Notes: a model not told the origin generated them from the letters alone. DNA of 64,000 bases from JAVJSD01 sp040219575 (GCA_040219575.1 JAVJSD010000012.1:62001-126000), one strand, 5' to 3'; shown: positions 10,901 to 19,826, counted from the stretch's first letter. Numbers and translations are program-made.

Positions 10901-10952
10901 TGCTGTCATTGAGGCCTGTATTTCGAATGTCGAAAATCCATCGCGATCGACT

Positions 10953-11054
10953 CGTTTAACGGCAAGCCGCAGGCGTCGGCGGATCGTTGCAGCTACGTCT
11001 CCAGCTGGCGCGGGGTCGTGCGCGCGCCGTCGCCTGCGGCTTGCCGATAAACGA
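10953..11054. repeat. GTTTAACGGCAAGCCGCAG repeat element, copy 2
   Basis: A complete element of about 102 bp. The left end CGTTTAACGGCAAGCCGCAG and the right end CTGCGGCTTGCCGATAAACG are inverted copies with one mismatch. The body (GGATCGTTGCAGCTACGTCT) is nearly identical to copy 1, 135 bases upstream. The SDR gene starts 41 bases after it. Confidence 0.9.
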
Positions 11055-11094
11055 GCTTGTTCCTACTTTGAAATCAATCACTCGGAGACAAAAC

Positions 11095-11787
11095 GTGGCG
11101 GACGAATCGAAATTGATTGTGCTCACCGGCGTCAGCCGCGGGCTTGGTCGGGCGATGCTCGAGGGTTTCGCGGATCGTGGACATACGGTGATCGGCTGCG
11201 CGCGCAGCGCCGGCGCCGTGAATGAACTGCGGGAGAAGTTCGCCGCGCCGCACCGCTTCGACGCGGTCGATGTGGCCGACGACGCCCAGGTGGGCCACTG
11301 GGCCGAGAGCGTGCTGGCGCAGTCCGGCGCGCCTGATCTGTTGATCAACAACGCCGCGGCGATCAACGCCAACACCGAACTCTGGAACGTGCCGCCCGAG
11401 GAGTTTTCCACGGTCATCGACGTGAACATCAAAGGCATGTTCTACGTCCTGCGGCACTTTACGCCAGCGATGATCGAGCGCGGCGGCGGCGTGATCGTCA
11501 ACTTCAGCAGCGGCTGGGGACGCTCCACCTCGGCGGAGGTGGCGCCCTACTGCGCGACGAAATGGGCGGTGGAAGGGCTGACGCGGGCGATGGCCGAGGA
11601 ACTCCCCAGCGGATTGGCGGCGGTCCCGCTCAACCCCGGCATCATCCACACCGAGATGCTGGAGAGCTGCTTCGGCGACGGCGCCAGCTCCTTCCCCACG
11701 CCGGCCCGCTGGGCGAAGAAGGCCGTCCCCTTCCTGCTCGCGCTCGGACCGCGCGACAACGGCGAACCGCTCACCGTGCCGAGTTAG
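11095..11787 (+). CDS. Short-chain dehydrogenase/reductase (SDR)
   Basis: A classical SDR of 230 residues, an NAD(P)-dependent oxidoreductase with a Rossmann fold. The cofactor glycine motif TGVSRGLG is at residues 11-18, the NNAA strand motif (LLINNAAAIN) is near residue 83, the catalytic Ser lies in VNFSSGWG, and the catalytic Tyr-Lys pair is YCATK. The GTG at 11095 is chosen because CGGAGA stands just ahead and the protein then starts one strand before the glycine motif; longer frames run back into the upstream repeat. The C-terminal part is short but within the family range. The substrate is not predictable, and no neighbour suggests a pathway. Confidence 0.9.
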   Translation: MADESKLIVLTGVSRGLGRAMLEGFADRGHTVIGCARSAGAVNELREKFAAPHRFDAVDVADDAQVGHWAESVLAQSGAPDLLINNAAAINANTELWNVPPEEFSTVIDVNIKGMFYVLRHFTPAMIERGGGVIVNFSSGWGRSTSAEVAPYCATKWAVEGLTRAMAEELPSGLAAVPLNPGIIHTEMLESCFGDGASSFPTPARWAKKAVPFLLALGPRDNGEPLTVPS

Positions 11788-11797
11788 CCTCGGCTTC

Positions 11798-11836
11798 CTT
11801 GCTGGCGCAACGGGCTCGCCGCAGTCGCCCGAGCCC
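11798..11836. repeat. Partial copy of the CTTGCTGGCGCAACGGGCT hairpin repeat
   Basis: The left arm CTTGCTGGCGCAACGGGCT is intact, but the right arm is reduced to GAGCCC. A complete copy is at 12462-12514. It lies 10 bases after the SDR stop. Confidence 0.75.
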
Positions 11837-11846
11837 ATAGACCCTC

Positions 11847-11869
11847 GGAACTCTGGCGAGTTCCGCTAC
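11847..11869. repeat. Half copy of the GTAGC-flanked REP-like family
   Basis: GGAACTCTGGCGAGTTCC followed by GCTAC is one hairpin arm of the family described at 36683-36747. Only the right half is present. Confidence 0.75.
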
Positions 11870-11905
11870 CGGTTTGGCGTAGAGGCGTCCGATGCGCTTT
11901 CGCGA

Positions 11906-12247
11906 TCAAACGTATTTGTTGCGTACGAAGACCGATCGCCATTTGCGCACCCAGCGTTTCAGGCCTGCTTTCTTGCCCGCAATCGGCGTCGTATCGCCGG
12001 TCTTGCGCGGCGTGGCGTCCAACGTCGGCGGCAGGGCGGCTCTCCGCGCGGTTGACCGAAATCGGGCGTCGCCCAACGCGGTAAAAAGCAACCAGACAAG
12101 GAATAGAGGGAGCGGCCAGAGGAGCAGCAGATGCGGCGGCATCACACGCCAGTAGTGCAGGACCGCCGACAGGCAGGCAGCCAAGCCGGTCAAGACCAGC
12201 AACCCCAGCAGTGAGAACTGGCCACGAGAGAAACGAAGTCGCGCCAT
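11906..12247 (-). CDS. Small planctomycete membrane protein, unknown function
   Basis: The 113-residue product starts MARLRFSRGQFSLLGLLVLT and has two hydrophobic segments (about residues 12-34 and 40-60), followed by a long Arg/Lys-rich cytoplasmic-type tail (KKAGLKRWVRKWRSVFVRNK). The leading RFSRGQFSLLGLL pattern resembles the QFSLRxLL starts common in planctomycete membrane proteins of unknown role. The ATG at 12247 is preferred to 12436, whose extra 63 codons run through a GTAGC-family repeat. No domain is recognised. The basic tail suggests that the C terminus stays in the cytoplasm. Confidence 0.65.
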   Translation of the reverse strand: MARLRFSRGQFSLLGLLVLTGLAACLSAVLHYWRVMPPHLLLLWPLPLFLVWLLFTALGDARFRSTARRAALPPTLDATPRKTGDTTPIAGKKAGLKRWVRKWRSVFVRNKYV

Positions 12248-12312
12248 GGTGCTGATTCCGAAGGCCAGGATAGTAAGCTCCGTCTGGAAACGCCGACGTG
12301 GCAAATCGCCTG

Positions 12313-12375
12313 GTAGCGGAACTCGTGAGAGTTCCTCTAATTCAATGCCGTCGGAAGTCTCACGACTTCCGCCAC
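12313..12375. repeat. GTAGC-flanked REP-like repeat
   Basis: GTAGC plus GGAACTCGTGAGAGTTC on the left and GGAAGTCTCACGACTTCC plus GCCAC on the right form two hairpins about 20 bases apart. This is a complete copy of the double-hairpin family, upstream of the small membrane protein gene. Confidence 0.85.
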
Positions 12376-12461
12376 GATGTTTCCCGACAAAGCCCAGAAG
12401 CGGACACCATGTGGCTATTCGCGTCAGCTCATGCAATCTTGCCGCACTCGCTCACTGCTTC

Positions 12462-12514
12462 CTTGCTGGCGCAACGGGCTCCGCGCATACGCCCGAGCCC
12501 GTTGCGCCAGCAAG
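12462..12514. repeat. Perfect 19 bp inverted repeat hairpin
   Basis: CTTGCTGGCGCAACGGGCT (12462-12480) and its exact inverse (12496-12514) flank a 15-base loop. No T run follows in either direction, so it is filed as a palindromic repeat and not a terminator, although it lies about 170 bases after the sigma factor stop. The rest of 12515-12688 shows nothing recognisable. Confidence 0.85.
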
Positions 12515-12688
12515 GGAGGGCTTGCAATCGATGATGTGCGGGCGAATAAACCTGCCGGAACGTCCGCGCATGCCAAAGCGGCGGAGGATTCCGCCGCTTT
12601 GGCCGCAACAACCGAACGAGGAGAAAAAGTCACGGCGCGGCGATCGTGGCTGCGTTGATCGGCCGACGCCGTGGGTAGGTGCTCGTAG

Positions 12689-14311
12689 TCAAGTCGTCTC
12701 GGATGTCGCCGCTTCGGCCGGCATCTCGAAGCCATCCACGAAGCTGGAAAGCACGCCGCACCGCTGCGGTTGCTGCAACTTGCGGACGGCCTTCGATTCG
12801 ATCTGCCGCACGCGCTCCCGTGTGACCGAGAAGATCTTGCCCACTTCCTCCAGCGTGTAGGCGTAGCCGTCGGCCAGGCCGTAACGCAGCCGCAGGATCT
12901 CCCGCTCACGATAATTGAGCACGCCCAGGGCGTCGTCGAGGCACTGCTTCAAGGCCTGCTGGTGCGTGTCGTACAGCGGGTCGTCGTCGCGATAGTCTTC
13001 CAGGAACTCGCCGAAGAAACTGTCGTCGTGGTCGCCCACCGGCTGATCGAGCGACAACGGCTGACGCGCCATCTTCATGATGCACCGCGTGTCGTCCAGC
13101 GACAGACCGGCCCGCTCCGCCGTCTCCTCGGGAGTCGGTTCGCGTCCCAGTTCCTGCACCAGGTCGCGCGTCACCGTGCGGACCTTGCTCATCGTGTCGA
13201 TCATGTGCACCGGCACGCGAATCGTGCGGCTTTGATCGGCGATGGCCCGCGTGATCGCCTGTCGAATCCACCAGGTGGCGTAGGTCGAGAACTTGTAGCC
13301 CCGGGCGTGCTCGAACTTGTCGACCGCCCGCATCAGGCCGGTGTTGCCTTCTTGAATCAGGTCGAGGAAGCTGAGCCCCCGGTTGCGATACTTCTTGGCG
13401 ATCGAGACGACCAACCGCAAGTTGCCGGCGGAGAGCTTCCGCTTGGCGGCGTCGTGGCGCTCGCGCCGCGAGCGGGTGGTGTCGATGCGGCGCTTGAGCG
13501 TGGCGGGGCTTTCGTATGTGATCCGCATCAGGTAGTGCAGTTCGGCCCGCAGTTCGTCGGCCGAACCACCGGTGGGAAACACGGCGCCGCTTTTCATCTC
13601 GCGCAGTTGCTGCTTGATCGTCTGCATGCGGTCGCTGATTTCGGCCAGGTTGTCGAACAGCGGCAGCAGCTTGTTGGTCCGCAGGTTCATCTCCTCGACC
13701 AACCGCACCGCCTTGTTGCGGCGGCGGATCAGACGGCGGTAAGCCGCGCGGCGTTGGGTCTTCGAGAACTGCTTGCTGACCGCAATGCGGAAGTCGCGAT
13801 AGTTCTGCTTGAGCAGATGCCGCAGCGTGACCAGGTTCGGCCCGAGCCGCTTGAGAATGTTCTTCTTCTCGGTCGTGTTGGTGACGGAGACTTCAATCGT
13901 GCGGTCGAGGCGCAGTTCGCCGCGCTGCACCTTCTCCAGCGCCGACACCGCCCCCTGCAGCATGTAGTCGGTCGCCATCATGTTGGTGCGGTACGAAATC
14001 CGCGCCGCTTCGATCTCCTTGGCGATCGTCACTTCCTCGGCGCGATTCAACAGCGGGATGCGGCCCATCTGCATCAGGTACATGCGGATGGGATCGTCGA
14101 TCGGATCGCTGCCCCCGACGTCGCGGCTGACGTCGTCGGCTTCCTCTTCGTGATCCAGGTCGAGCGGTTCCTCTTCGAACGCATCGTCACGGCTCGAAAC
14201 CGAACTGGACGAATGCCCGTTGATTTTTTTTGTGTGTCCGTTGATTTTCGGTGACTTCCTGCGTTTGGAGGGAGTGGCGACAGCGACGGACTTGCGGGAC
14301 TTTTTGGCCAA
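12689..14311 (-). CDS. rpoD: RNA polymerase sigma factor RpoD/SigA type
   Basis: A primary-type sigma-70 factor of 540 residues that directs RNA polymerase to -35/-10 promoters. Region 1.2 is DPIRMYLMQMGRIPLLNRAE. A long non-conserved region follows. Region 2 has RLVVSIAKKYRNRGLSFLDL, LIQEGNTGLMRAVDKFE and YKFSTYATWWIRQAITRAI. Region 3 follows (RVPVHMIDTMSKV), then region 4 with the helix-turn-helix LEEVGKIFSVTRERVRQIES. Region 1.1 is replaced by a short Lys/Ser-rich and acidic N terminus. The TTG at 14311 is chosen because GAGGAG stands 7-8 bases ahead; an ATG at 14353 would add 14 codons without that site. Several such paralogs are common in planctomycetes, so housekeeping status is likely but not proven. 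Confidence 0.92.
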   Translation of the reverse strand: MAKKSRKSVAVATPSKRRKSPKINGHTKKINGHSSSSVSSRDDAFEEEPLDLDHEEEADDVSRDVGGSDPIDDPIRMYLMQMGRIPLLNRAEEVTIAKEIEAARISYRTNMMATDYMLQGAVSALEKVQRGELRLDRTIEVSVTNTTEKKNILKRLGPNLVTLRHLLKQNYRDFRIAVSKQFSKTQRRAAYRRLIRRRNKAVRLVEEMNLRTNKLLPLFDNLAEISDRMQTIKQQLREMKSGAVFPTGGSADELRAELHYLMRITYESPATLKRRIDTTRSRRERHDAAKRKLSAGNLRLVVSIAKKYRNRGLSFLDLIQEGNTGLMRAVDKFEHARGYKFSTYATWWIRQAITRAIADQSRTIRVPVHMIDTMSKVRTVTRDLVQELGREPTPEETAERAGLSLDDTRCIMKMARQPLSLDQPVGDHDDSFFGEFLEDYRDDDPLYDTHQQALKQCLDDALGVLNYREREILRLRYGLADGYAYTLEEVGKIFSVTRERVRQIESKAVRKLQQPQRCGVLSSFVDGFEMPAEAATSETT

Positions 14312-14848
14312 GATGCAGCTCCTCTTGTTGCAGCCAACAGGCGGCCGCGGCACGGCGGCGCGACGACGATCAAGTCAGATCGCACCTGGAGTGCCAAGGG
14401 GTTGTCCAGGGGCCGACAATCCGGCGCAACCTATTGCTGCAACAGTACTTGCCTGCCTGGGCCGGTTCCGTCCGAGATGAGTTGGTTGTGGCGGAACCTC
14501 AACGGCATGTTTCCCAGCGTCAACGTCGATAGCGCCACAGCGAGATCGACGCCGCCCGGGAAGGAGCGCAAAGGCGCCCACACGTGGCTCGGCCCTCGCC
14601 TCGACGAGGAAGACCCGGCCCCACGCAGGGTGCTTTGCGCGTTTGTTGCTCTGTTCCGACGGGGCCGCCGGCGACTGGCCCGCAGATCGCCGACGACCGA
14701 TACACAAGGAATCTTCCTCTAATACGGAAGCAAGCAGGCGTTTGGATCGATGTTCCCGAAAATATTCCTCGGAGTAGAATTCCGTAGCCCCCCGTCCGCG
14801 AAGCCCCCGTTCGCGAATCTCCCCGTCCGCGCATCCCCGGAACACGCC
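14312..14848. other. Divergent intergenic region between rpoD and the carboxylase gene
   Basis: About 540 bases with no convincing gene on either strand. Frames here are short and resemble no protein. It must carry the promoters of the two divergent genes; no -35/-10 pair stands out clearly enough to mark. Confidence 0.6.
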
Positions 14849-16480
14849 ATGAGTCCTTCCTCGCAAGACCTTCCGCCGCTCCAGCAACTCAGCGGCGATC
14901 TGCAGCAGGAGGCTCGTCAGATCGAGCTGGGCGGGGGCGCCGCCGCCATCGAGCGACAGCACCAGCGTGGCCGACTCACCGCCCGTGAGCGAATCGCGCG
15001 GTTGCTCGATCCGCACACCCAACCAATGGAACTCGGCCTCTGGGCGGCGTGGGGCATGTACCAGGATTGGGGAGGCGCGCCGGCGGCCGGCGTCGTCACC
15101 TGCATCGGACACGTGGCCGGCCGGCGGCACATGATCATCGCCAACGACGCCACCGTGAAGGCCGGCGCCTTCTTCCCGGCCACCGCCAAAAAAGTGCTCC
15201 GGGCCCAGCGCATCGCGCTCACCAACCGCCTGCCGCTGATCTACCTCGTCGACTCAGCCGGCGTCTTCCTGCCGCTGCAGGAAGATGTCTTCCCCGATGA
15301 GGACGACTTCGGGCGCATCTTCCGCAACAACGCCGTCCTCTCCGGCGCGGGCATCCCCCAACTCGCCGCCATCATGGGCAACTGCGTGGCCGGCGGCGGC
15401 TACCTCCCCGTGCTGTGCGACAAGCTGCTGATGACCGAAGGCTCGGGCCTGTACCTCGCCGGGCCGGCGCTCGTGAAAAGCGCGATCGGACAGGAAGTCT
15501 CCAGCGAAGAGCTTGGCGGCGCCGCCATGCACGCCGGCGTGAGCGGCACGATCGACTACCGCGAACCCAACGACGAGGCCTGCCTCGATCTGCTGCGAAA
15601 GCTGTGCGGCAACGCTTCGCCCGACGCGCCGCAACCGCCGCCTCCCTTCACGCGCCGCGAGATCCGCCAACCAGCCCGACCGCCGGAGGACCTCTACGCG
15701 CTGGTCGACCCCGATCCGCGGAAGGACTACGAGGTGCGCGAGGTGCTCGACTGCATCGTCGACGCCGAGTCGTTCGACGAGTACAAGGCCGACTACGGCC
15801 CCACGCTCGTGTGCGGCACGGCCCGGCTCGGCGGCTTTCCCATCGGGGTGGTCGCCTGCCAGCACCACCGCACGACGACGGCCGAAGGCGAGTATCAGTT
15901 CGGCGGCGTGCTATACACCGAGTCGGCCGAGAAGGCGGCGCGGTTCGTGATGAACTGCAACCAGGAATGGCTGCCGATCGTCTTCCTGCAGGACGTGAAC
16001 GGTTTCATGGTCGGCCGCGACGCGGAACGCGGCGGCATCATCAAGGCCGGCGCCAAGCTGGTCAGCGCGGTGAGCAACAGCCGCGTGCCGAAGTTGACGG
16101 TGCTCACCGGCGGCTCGTTCGGCGCCGGTAATTACGCGCTGTGCGGCAAGGCCTTCGATCCCCGCTTCATCTTCGCCTGGCCCAATGCCCGCTGCGCCGT
16201 GATGGGCGGCGCGCAGGCCACGTCGACGCTGCTGGACATCACCGTCAAGAGCCTGCAGCGGCAGGGGAGCGAAGTCGACGCCGAGGAGATGGCGGCGCTG
16301 CGCGACCGGGTGAAGGCCGACTACGAGCGGCAGACCGACGTCCGCTACGGCGCCGCCCGAGGCTGGGTCGACGGCATCCTCGACCCACCCCACACCCGCG
16401 ACGCATTGATCGCCGCCCTCGAAATCTCGACCCGCGCCCCGCTCGACGAACCGTTCCGCGTGGGCGTCTACCAGGTCTGA
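14849..16480 (+). CDS. Acyl-CoA carboxylase carboxyltransferase (beta) subunit, methylcrotonyl-CoA-like
   Basis: The 543-residue protein has the two crotonase-fold halves of the biotin-dependent carboxyltransferase beta subunit. The N half has ARERIARLLD, YLVDSAGVFLPLQEDVFPDE and FGRIFRNNAVLSGAGIPQ. The C half has VVACQHHRTTTAEGEYQF, GSFGAGNYALCGKAFDPRF and WPNARCAVMGGAQA. The VFPDEDDFGRIF and length pattern is nearest to methylcrotonyl-CoA carboxylase beta (MccB), which carboxylates 3-methylcrotonyl-CoA in leucine breakdown; propionyl- or geranyl-CoA forms are alternatives. The usual biotin carboxylase/carrier subunit is not adjacent. The ATG at 14849 matches the family start; 14750 adds 33 residues of unlikely sequence. 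Confidence 0.87.
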   Translation: MSPSSQDLPPLQQLSGDLQQEARQIELGGGAAAIERQHQRGRLTARERIARLLDPHTQPMELGLWAAWGMYQDWGGAPAAGVVTCIGHVAGRRHMIIANDATVKAGAFFPATAKKVLRAQRIALTNRLPLIYLVDSAGVFLPLQEDVFPDEDDFGRIFRNNAVLSGAGIPQLAAIMGNCVAGGGYLPVLCDKLLMTEGSGLYLAGPALVKSAIGQEVSSEELGGAAMHAGVSGTIDYREPNDEACLDLLRKLCGNASPDAPQPPPPFTRREIRQPARPPEDLYALVDPDPRKDYEVREVLDCIVDAESFDEYKADYGPTLVCGTARLGGFPIGVVACQHHRTTTAEGEYQFGGVLYTESAEKAARFVMNCNQEWLPIVFLQDVNGFMVGRDAERGGIIKAGAKLVSAVSNSRVPKLTVLTGGSFGAGNYALCGKAFDPRFIFAWPNARCAVMGGAQATSTLLDITVKSLQRQGSEVDAEEMAALRDRVKADYERQTDVRYGAARGWVDGILDPPHTRDALIAALEISTRAPLDEPFRVGVYQV

Positions 16481-16591
16481 CGCATCCGCCGGAGGAAGCG
16501 ATAAAGGGCATATGCGCATGTCCCTTTTATCACTCCCTGTGCTGGGTGTCTCTTGCCATGCCTTCCTTCTTGCGCAGGGGAGAGTGATCGA

Positions 16592-16810
16592 ATGGACGGG
16601 ATGAACGAGAACCCGTACGAGTCGCCGGAGGGCGACTCCGCCAAGCCGCGCACGGCTCGCCACAACATCGCCGTACCGATTGTGCTAGTGCTCGTCGTGG
16701 TGTGCGCGTTTTGCCTGACTCCAGCCGACCCAATCACGATGCTCGTCTTCGGCCCCATCATCGCGGGCTTGCTATTCGGCGTGTACGCGCTGGGCGTGTG
16801 GAGCGGTTGA
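16592..16810 (+). CDS. Small NPYESP-motif membrane protein
   Basis: The 72-residue product begins MDGMNENPYESPEGDS and has two hydrophobic stretches (about 28-46 and 48-68). The NPYxSP word near the N terminus is a recurrent feature of small planctomycete membrane proteins; two more genes here have it (50341-50832 and 54491-54847). AGGGGAGAG stands ahead of ATG 16592; the ATG at 16601 is an alternative. No domain or function is known. The strongly negative N terminus is probably cytoplasmic. Confidence 0.7.
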   Translation: MDGMNENPYESPEGDSAKPRTARHNIAVPIVLVLVVVCAFCLTPADPITMLVFGPIIAGLLFGVYALGVWSG

Positions 16811-16920
16811 AAGACACTTCGTGCCAACGTGAACCACGACCCTCACCCCCGATAATGGACGAACCGATGCTGACCACGTCCTCGCGATCGACTGCGCCCC
16901 CGCTTCGACCGGCATTTTCC

Positions 16921-17199
16921 GCACCGAAGGTGCACGGCAGGTCAGCCCAGGGCCAACGAGCGTAGCGAGTGCCGCCCTGGGGAGGGTGGAGCGCGCCATC
17001 AATCTTGGCACGCTGAAGGCGTGCGGCAGGCGGCTTGGCGAGAGATTGGACCAGCGCGCTTTGCTTGTGAGTCGACCTGTCGTGAGTCGGCCCTGCTGCC
17101 GCACGCTTTCAGCGTGCCGCAGGAACACGAATTCTCAACCCAGGGCGGCGCTTGCTGCGCAATCTTGCCCTGGGCTTGCCTGCCCTGCACCTTCGGTGC
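16921..17199. repeat. Symmetric array of six hairpins (nested inverted repeat)
   Basis: Three hairpins in order are GCACCGAAGGTGC (16921), CCCAGGGC...GCCCTGGG (16946-16981) and GCACGCTGAAGGCGTGC (17008). They are followed, after about 75 bases, by the same three in reverse order: GCACGCTTTCAGCGTGC (17101), CCCAGGGC...GCCCTGGG (17139-17174) and GCACCTTCGGTGC (17187). The whole is an imperfect inverted repeat about 280 bp long. A further CGCTTCGACCGGCAT word ahead of it (near 16905) recurs at about 17286, next to the transposase relic. This is non-coding, probably a mobile or REP-derived structure. Confidence 0.85.
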
Positions 17200-17320
17200 G
17201 TTAGAACGACACGGATCTCGCCCCCAAGAGTGTTTGCCGTCACGTTCCGGCTAGCAAATTCGCCATCCCCGCGCTGTTTCCCAACGCTTCGACCGGCATC
17301 TTCCGCTCCGAAGGTGGGCC

Positions 17321-17560
17321 TGCGGCGGGTACGTCGACTTGAACCCGATTCGCGCCGGCCTGACCGACACGCCTGAGGGCAGCGACTTCACTTCTCCACA
17401 ACGGTGAATCGAAGCGCGAGCGCAGCAGTGCGAGGAGCACGCGACAGCGGCGACCGCCGAGCAGGCATGGCCCGACGATTGGCCGGCGCCGCTTCCGCTC
17501 GAAGAGTCGGCGGCCGATCCGGGGGCCTGCACTGAGCGCGTCTCAATCGCTCCAACGTCG
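17321..17560 (+). pseudogene. Relic of a Y1 (IS200-like/RAYT) transposase
   Basis: The frame from 17321 reads GYVDLNPIRAGLTDTPEGSD then FTSPQR, which is the conserved Y-V-x-L-N-P-x-R-A-G-L block of REP-associated tyrosine transposases, followed by an in-frame TGA at 17405-17407 and then IEARAQQCEEHA and WPDDWPAPLPLEESAADPGA, which fits the C-terminal tail of the planctomycete version. The catalytic N-terminal part (HUH and Tyr helix) is missing. It is therefore a decayed fragment. It abuts the hairpin array at 16921-17199, as expected if RAYT enzymes move REP sequences. The end is approximate. Confidence 0.7.
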
Positions 17561-17600
17561 TCGAAGACGCCGAACTTGAAAGGCCGCTTTCATCTCACCG

Positions 17601-19397
17601 CTACGGCGCCGCAGCGCGGGATGCTCCTGTTGACTTCGAACTGCGAGTGGTGGCGCTGGGAATACACCACAAGGTGTCTCCGACAACGAATCGCTGCGCC
17701 CTTTCCTTCCGGATGAACAGCTTCGAGGGACGGCCGCTTTCCATATGCACCAGGCAGTCGACCACGACGCCATCCCGCACGACGCCGTCGAATGCTCGGT
17801 ATCGATTGTTTTCGTTCATCACGTGGAATGACTCGGGGCGCACCGCGATGTCCAGAAATCTCTCATATTCTTCATTCGCCGCGATGCTTGTGACTTTGAC
17901 GGCGACGGGCGAATCCTTTCTCTGCGAGAGGTCGCAAAACGTCGACCACGTCACCCTGCATGCGGCCGATGAGTCCCAATCCAGACAACGCGTCGCCTCG
18001 TATAGCTCCGCCAGATCCAGCAAGACGGAATCAAAGTACTGCTCCATCGGCGGACTCGTTGGACGCACCAACCGCATCTCCTCGAGGTAAACGCCAATCG
18101 CATCGTCGAGCGCGGCATTCGCCAGATCGTGAAGGCGGTGGATTCCGACAATCAGGTGGTCCTTCTCTCTGACGAGAGACTTCACTTGAGGGTGCTGCGC
18201 GGAATAGTCCTGTTGAGTTTTTTGAAGCTGCTGCTCCAACGCCTGGGCCCGCAAGGCGCCCCCCGCGACATACATGAGCAGTTCGTTCCGCTTGACGACC
18301 GACGAACGGAGGTTCGCCGCGAACGTCGTCTCGACGATCGCCGCCTTCGATGCGTCCTCAAAAAATCCCGCACCGGGATGTTCCTTGCGCGCGACGGCCT
18401 GCGCCATGATCTGTTGGCGATACAACGGGACGACATCCGCTCGCAGATCGGCGCCGGAGAGCGTCATGGCGTTGATAATCTCCGACCCGTAGGGGCCGAA
18501 CATGGTGTCCGGCGTTCCCATCCGGCCGGTGAAAGGCCCGTCGTCGATTGGCTTGGTGACTGCGACCAACCAGGCCGACGCGGCGAGTTGTTCGTCGAAG
18601 GCGACGACTTCCGGGGTGCCCGGCAGGAACTCCTTCAGGAGTTGTTCGCGTTGTTCCAGCTTGTTCGCGTAGTTCACCAGGGCCTTGTGATGAAGCTCTT
18701 GGGTCGCGGCGACGACCTGCTGGTCCAGCATCAAGGCCGTTTGAACTTTTTCGTTCTGTTCGGGATGTCGTTGTCGAAGTTTGAACAGGGACAGCCGACT
18801 GCTCTCGGATCGGCATAGCAGTCGCACCCAATCCAGCACCATCGGATGGGCCTGCGGTTTGCCGTCGACCGACGACCGCAGCATCGGCGCCGGCGGAATG
18901 TAGCGAATGTCGCCGAACACCTGTTCGAGGCATGCCAGTCGATCGTCGAGATCCTCGGTCCGCGACTGAAGTTCGGCGGTGTCGCTCCGCACGTCGGCGA
19001 CGCTGTTCTCGAGGGCCTGCACTTGCGCGGCTATGGCGGCGAGCGTTGGATTGACGATCCGCCGGACATCCTCCGCGGTCGTTCGCGTCGACAATTCGCT
19101 TCGGAATTCCGCGACGGCGTCCGCCTGCTGTTGGTCCAACCGACGCAGTAAGGTCTCGTAGGTAAGCAGTCGCCGATCGAGTTCCCGCACGCGCTGGTCC
19201 TCGCTGCCGAATGCTTGCTCCCATAGCGAATCGACGGACCTTTCGACCAACCTCGCTCCCACCGTGGCGGCCACGGACATCGCCGCTTGCCGAAGCGCCG
19301 GCGATTCGAGGATTGAAGGCGCTGACTGCGCGATACCCGTGGAAGAGGCGACGCAAGTCGCCCACGTGCCGACCGCAACGAAAGCCAAATGACGCAT
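17601..19397 (-). CDS. Exported coiled-coil protein, unknown function
   Basis: The product of about 598 residues starts MRHLAFVAVGTWATCVASST, a signal peptide ending near AQSAP. Residues about 60-180 are helical with heptad-like Leu spacing (RLLTYETLLRRLDQQQAD, LENSVADVRSDTAELQSR), and a second helical block (ALEQQLQKTQQDYSAQHPQV) lies near the middle. The C-terminal third is mixed alpha/beta, ending near a GDTLWCIPSA strand. The ATG at 19397 is selected because GGAGA stands 7 bases ahead; longer frames run into the divergent promoter region. I do not recognise the family. It is transcribed away from the propeller gene at 19827 and probably acts in the periplasm. Confidence 0.7.
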   Translation of the reverse strand: MRHLAFVAVGTWATCVASSTGIAQSAPSILESPALRQAAMSVAATVGARLVERSVDSLWEQAFGSEDQRVRELDRRLLTYETLLRRLDQQQADAVAEFRSELSTRTTAEDVRRIVNPTLAAIAAQVQALENSVADVRSDTAELQSRTEDLDDRLACLEQVFGDIRYIPPAPMLRSSVDGKPQAHPMVLDWVRLLCRSESSRLSLFKLRQRHPEQNEKVQTALMLDQQVVAATQELHHKALVNYANKLEQREQLLKEFLPGTPEVVAFDEQLAASAWLVAVTKPIDDGPFTGRMGTPDTMFGPYGSEIINAMTLSGADLRADVVPLYRQQIMAQAVARKEHPGAGFFEDASKAAIVETTFAANLRSSVVKRNELLMYVAGGALRAQALEQQLQKTQQDYSAQHPQVKSLVREKDHLIVGIHRLHDLANAALDDAIGVYLEEMRLVRPTSPPMEQYFDSVLLDLAELYEATRCLDWDSSAACRVTWSTFCDLSQRKDSPVAVKVTSIAANEEYERFLDIAVRPESFHVMNENNRYRAFDGVVRDGVVVDCLVHMESGRPSKLFIRKERAQRFVVGDTLWCIPSATTRSSKSTGASRAAAP

Positions 19398-19636
19398 GCG
19401 CATTCTCCAGAACTTGCCCCCGCCAAACCGTTCGAATGATCCCGATGGCGAGTTCGAGTCCGCTCGATGAATCTTGCCGAGTCCCTCGCGCAGAATCGCG
19501 AAGTTGCTCGAGTTTTCGAGTTCGTGATCCGCCCATTGTAGGGAGTGGGTGCCTGTTGGAAGAATAATCCATTTCAGGGGTGCGATCTCCACCGACGAGA
19601 GGGGCCCTCTGGCGATGCCGAGGGTTGGGACTTCGT

Positions 19637-19659
19637 GCAGCGGAAGTCGTGAGACTTCT
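19637..19659. repeat. Half copy of the GTAGC-flanked REP-like family
   Basis: GCAGCGGAAGTCGTGAGACTTC is the left hairpin of the family. The right hairpin is absent. It lies in the 430-base divergent region 19398-19826, which holds no other recognisable feature. Confidence 0.7.
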
Positions 19660-19826
19660 GTGCGCGTTTGCGTTAGCGGCGTCTCGCCATGCACCTGTGG
19701 GCGGAACGGCGCCAACTGCCGGTTTCCGCCGACCACGCCGACGTTGCTTTGCGGCCGACAGGCGGAGGGCTTACGATTGGGGACGCTGGTCGTCAACACT
19801 CCTTGCACCTCCCAGGAGGACGCGCT

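Noticed and set aside
9966..11225. Plus-strand open frame of 419 codons spanning the PIG-L gene and two repeats
   Set aside because: It is out of frame with the PIG-L gene and reads the repeat elements as RLTASRRRRR; no protein-like features.
12462..12514. Terminator of the sigma factor gene
   Set aside because: The 19 bp stem is perfect but no T run follows on either strand, and a second partial copy at 11798 shows that it is a dispersed repeat.
12770..14254. Plus-strand open frame of 494 codons
   Set aside because: It is the reverse of the sigma factor gene, whose regions 2 and 4 are unmistakable.
14375..14850. Small open frames between the sigma factor and carboxylase genes
   Set aside because: No ribosome site, no protein-like pattern, and several overlapping frames on both strands.
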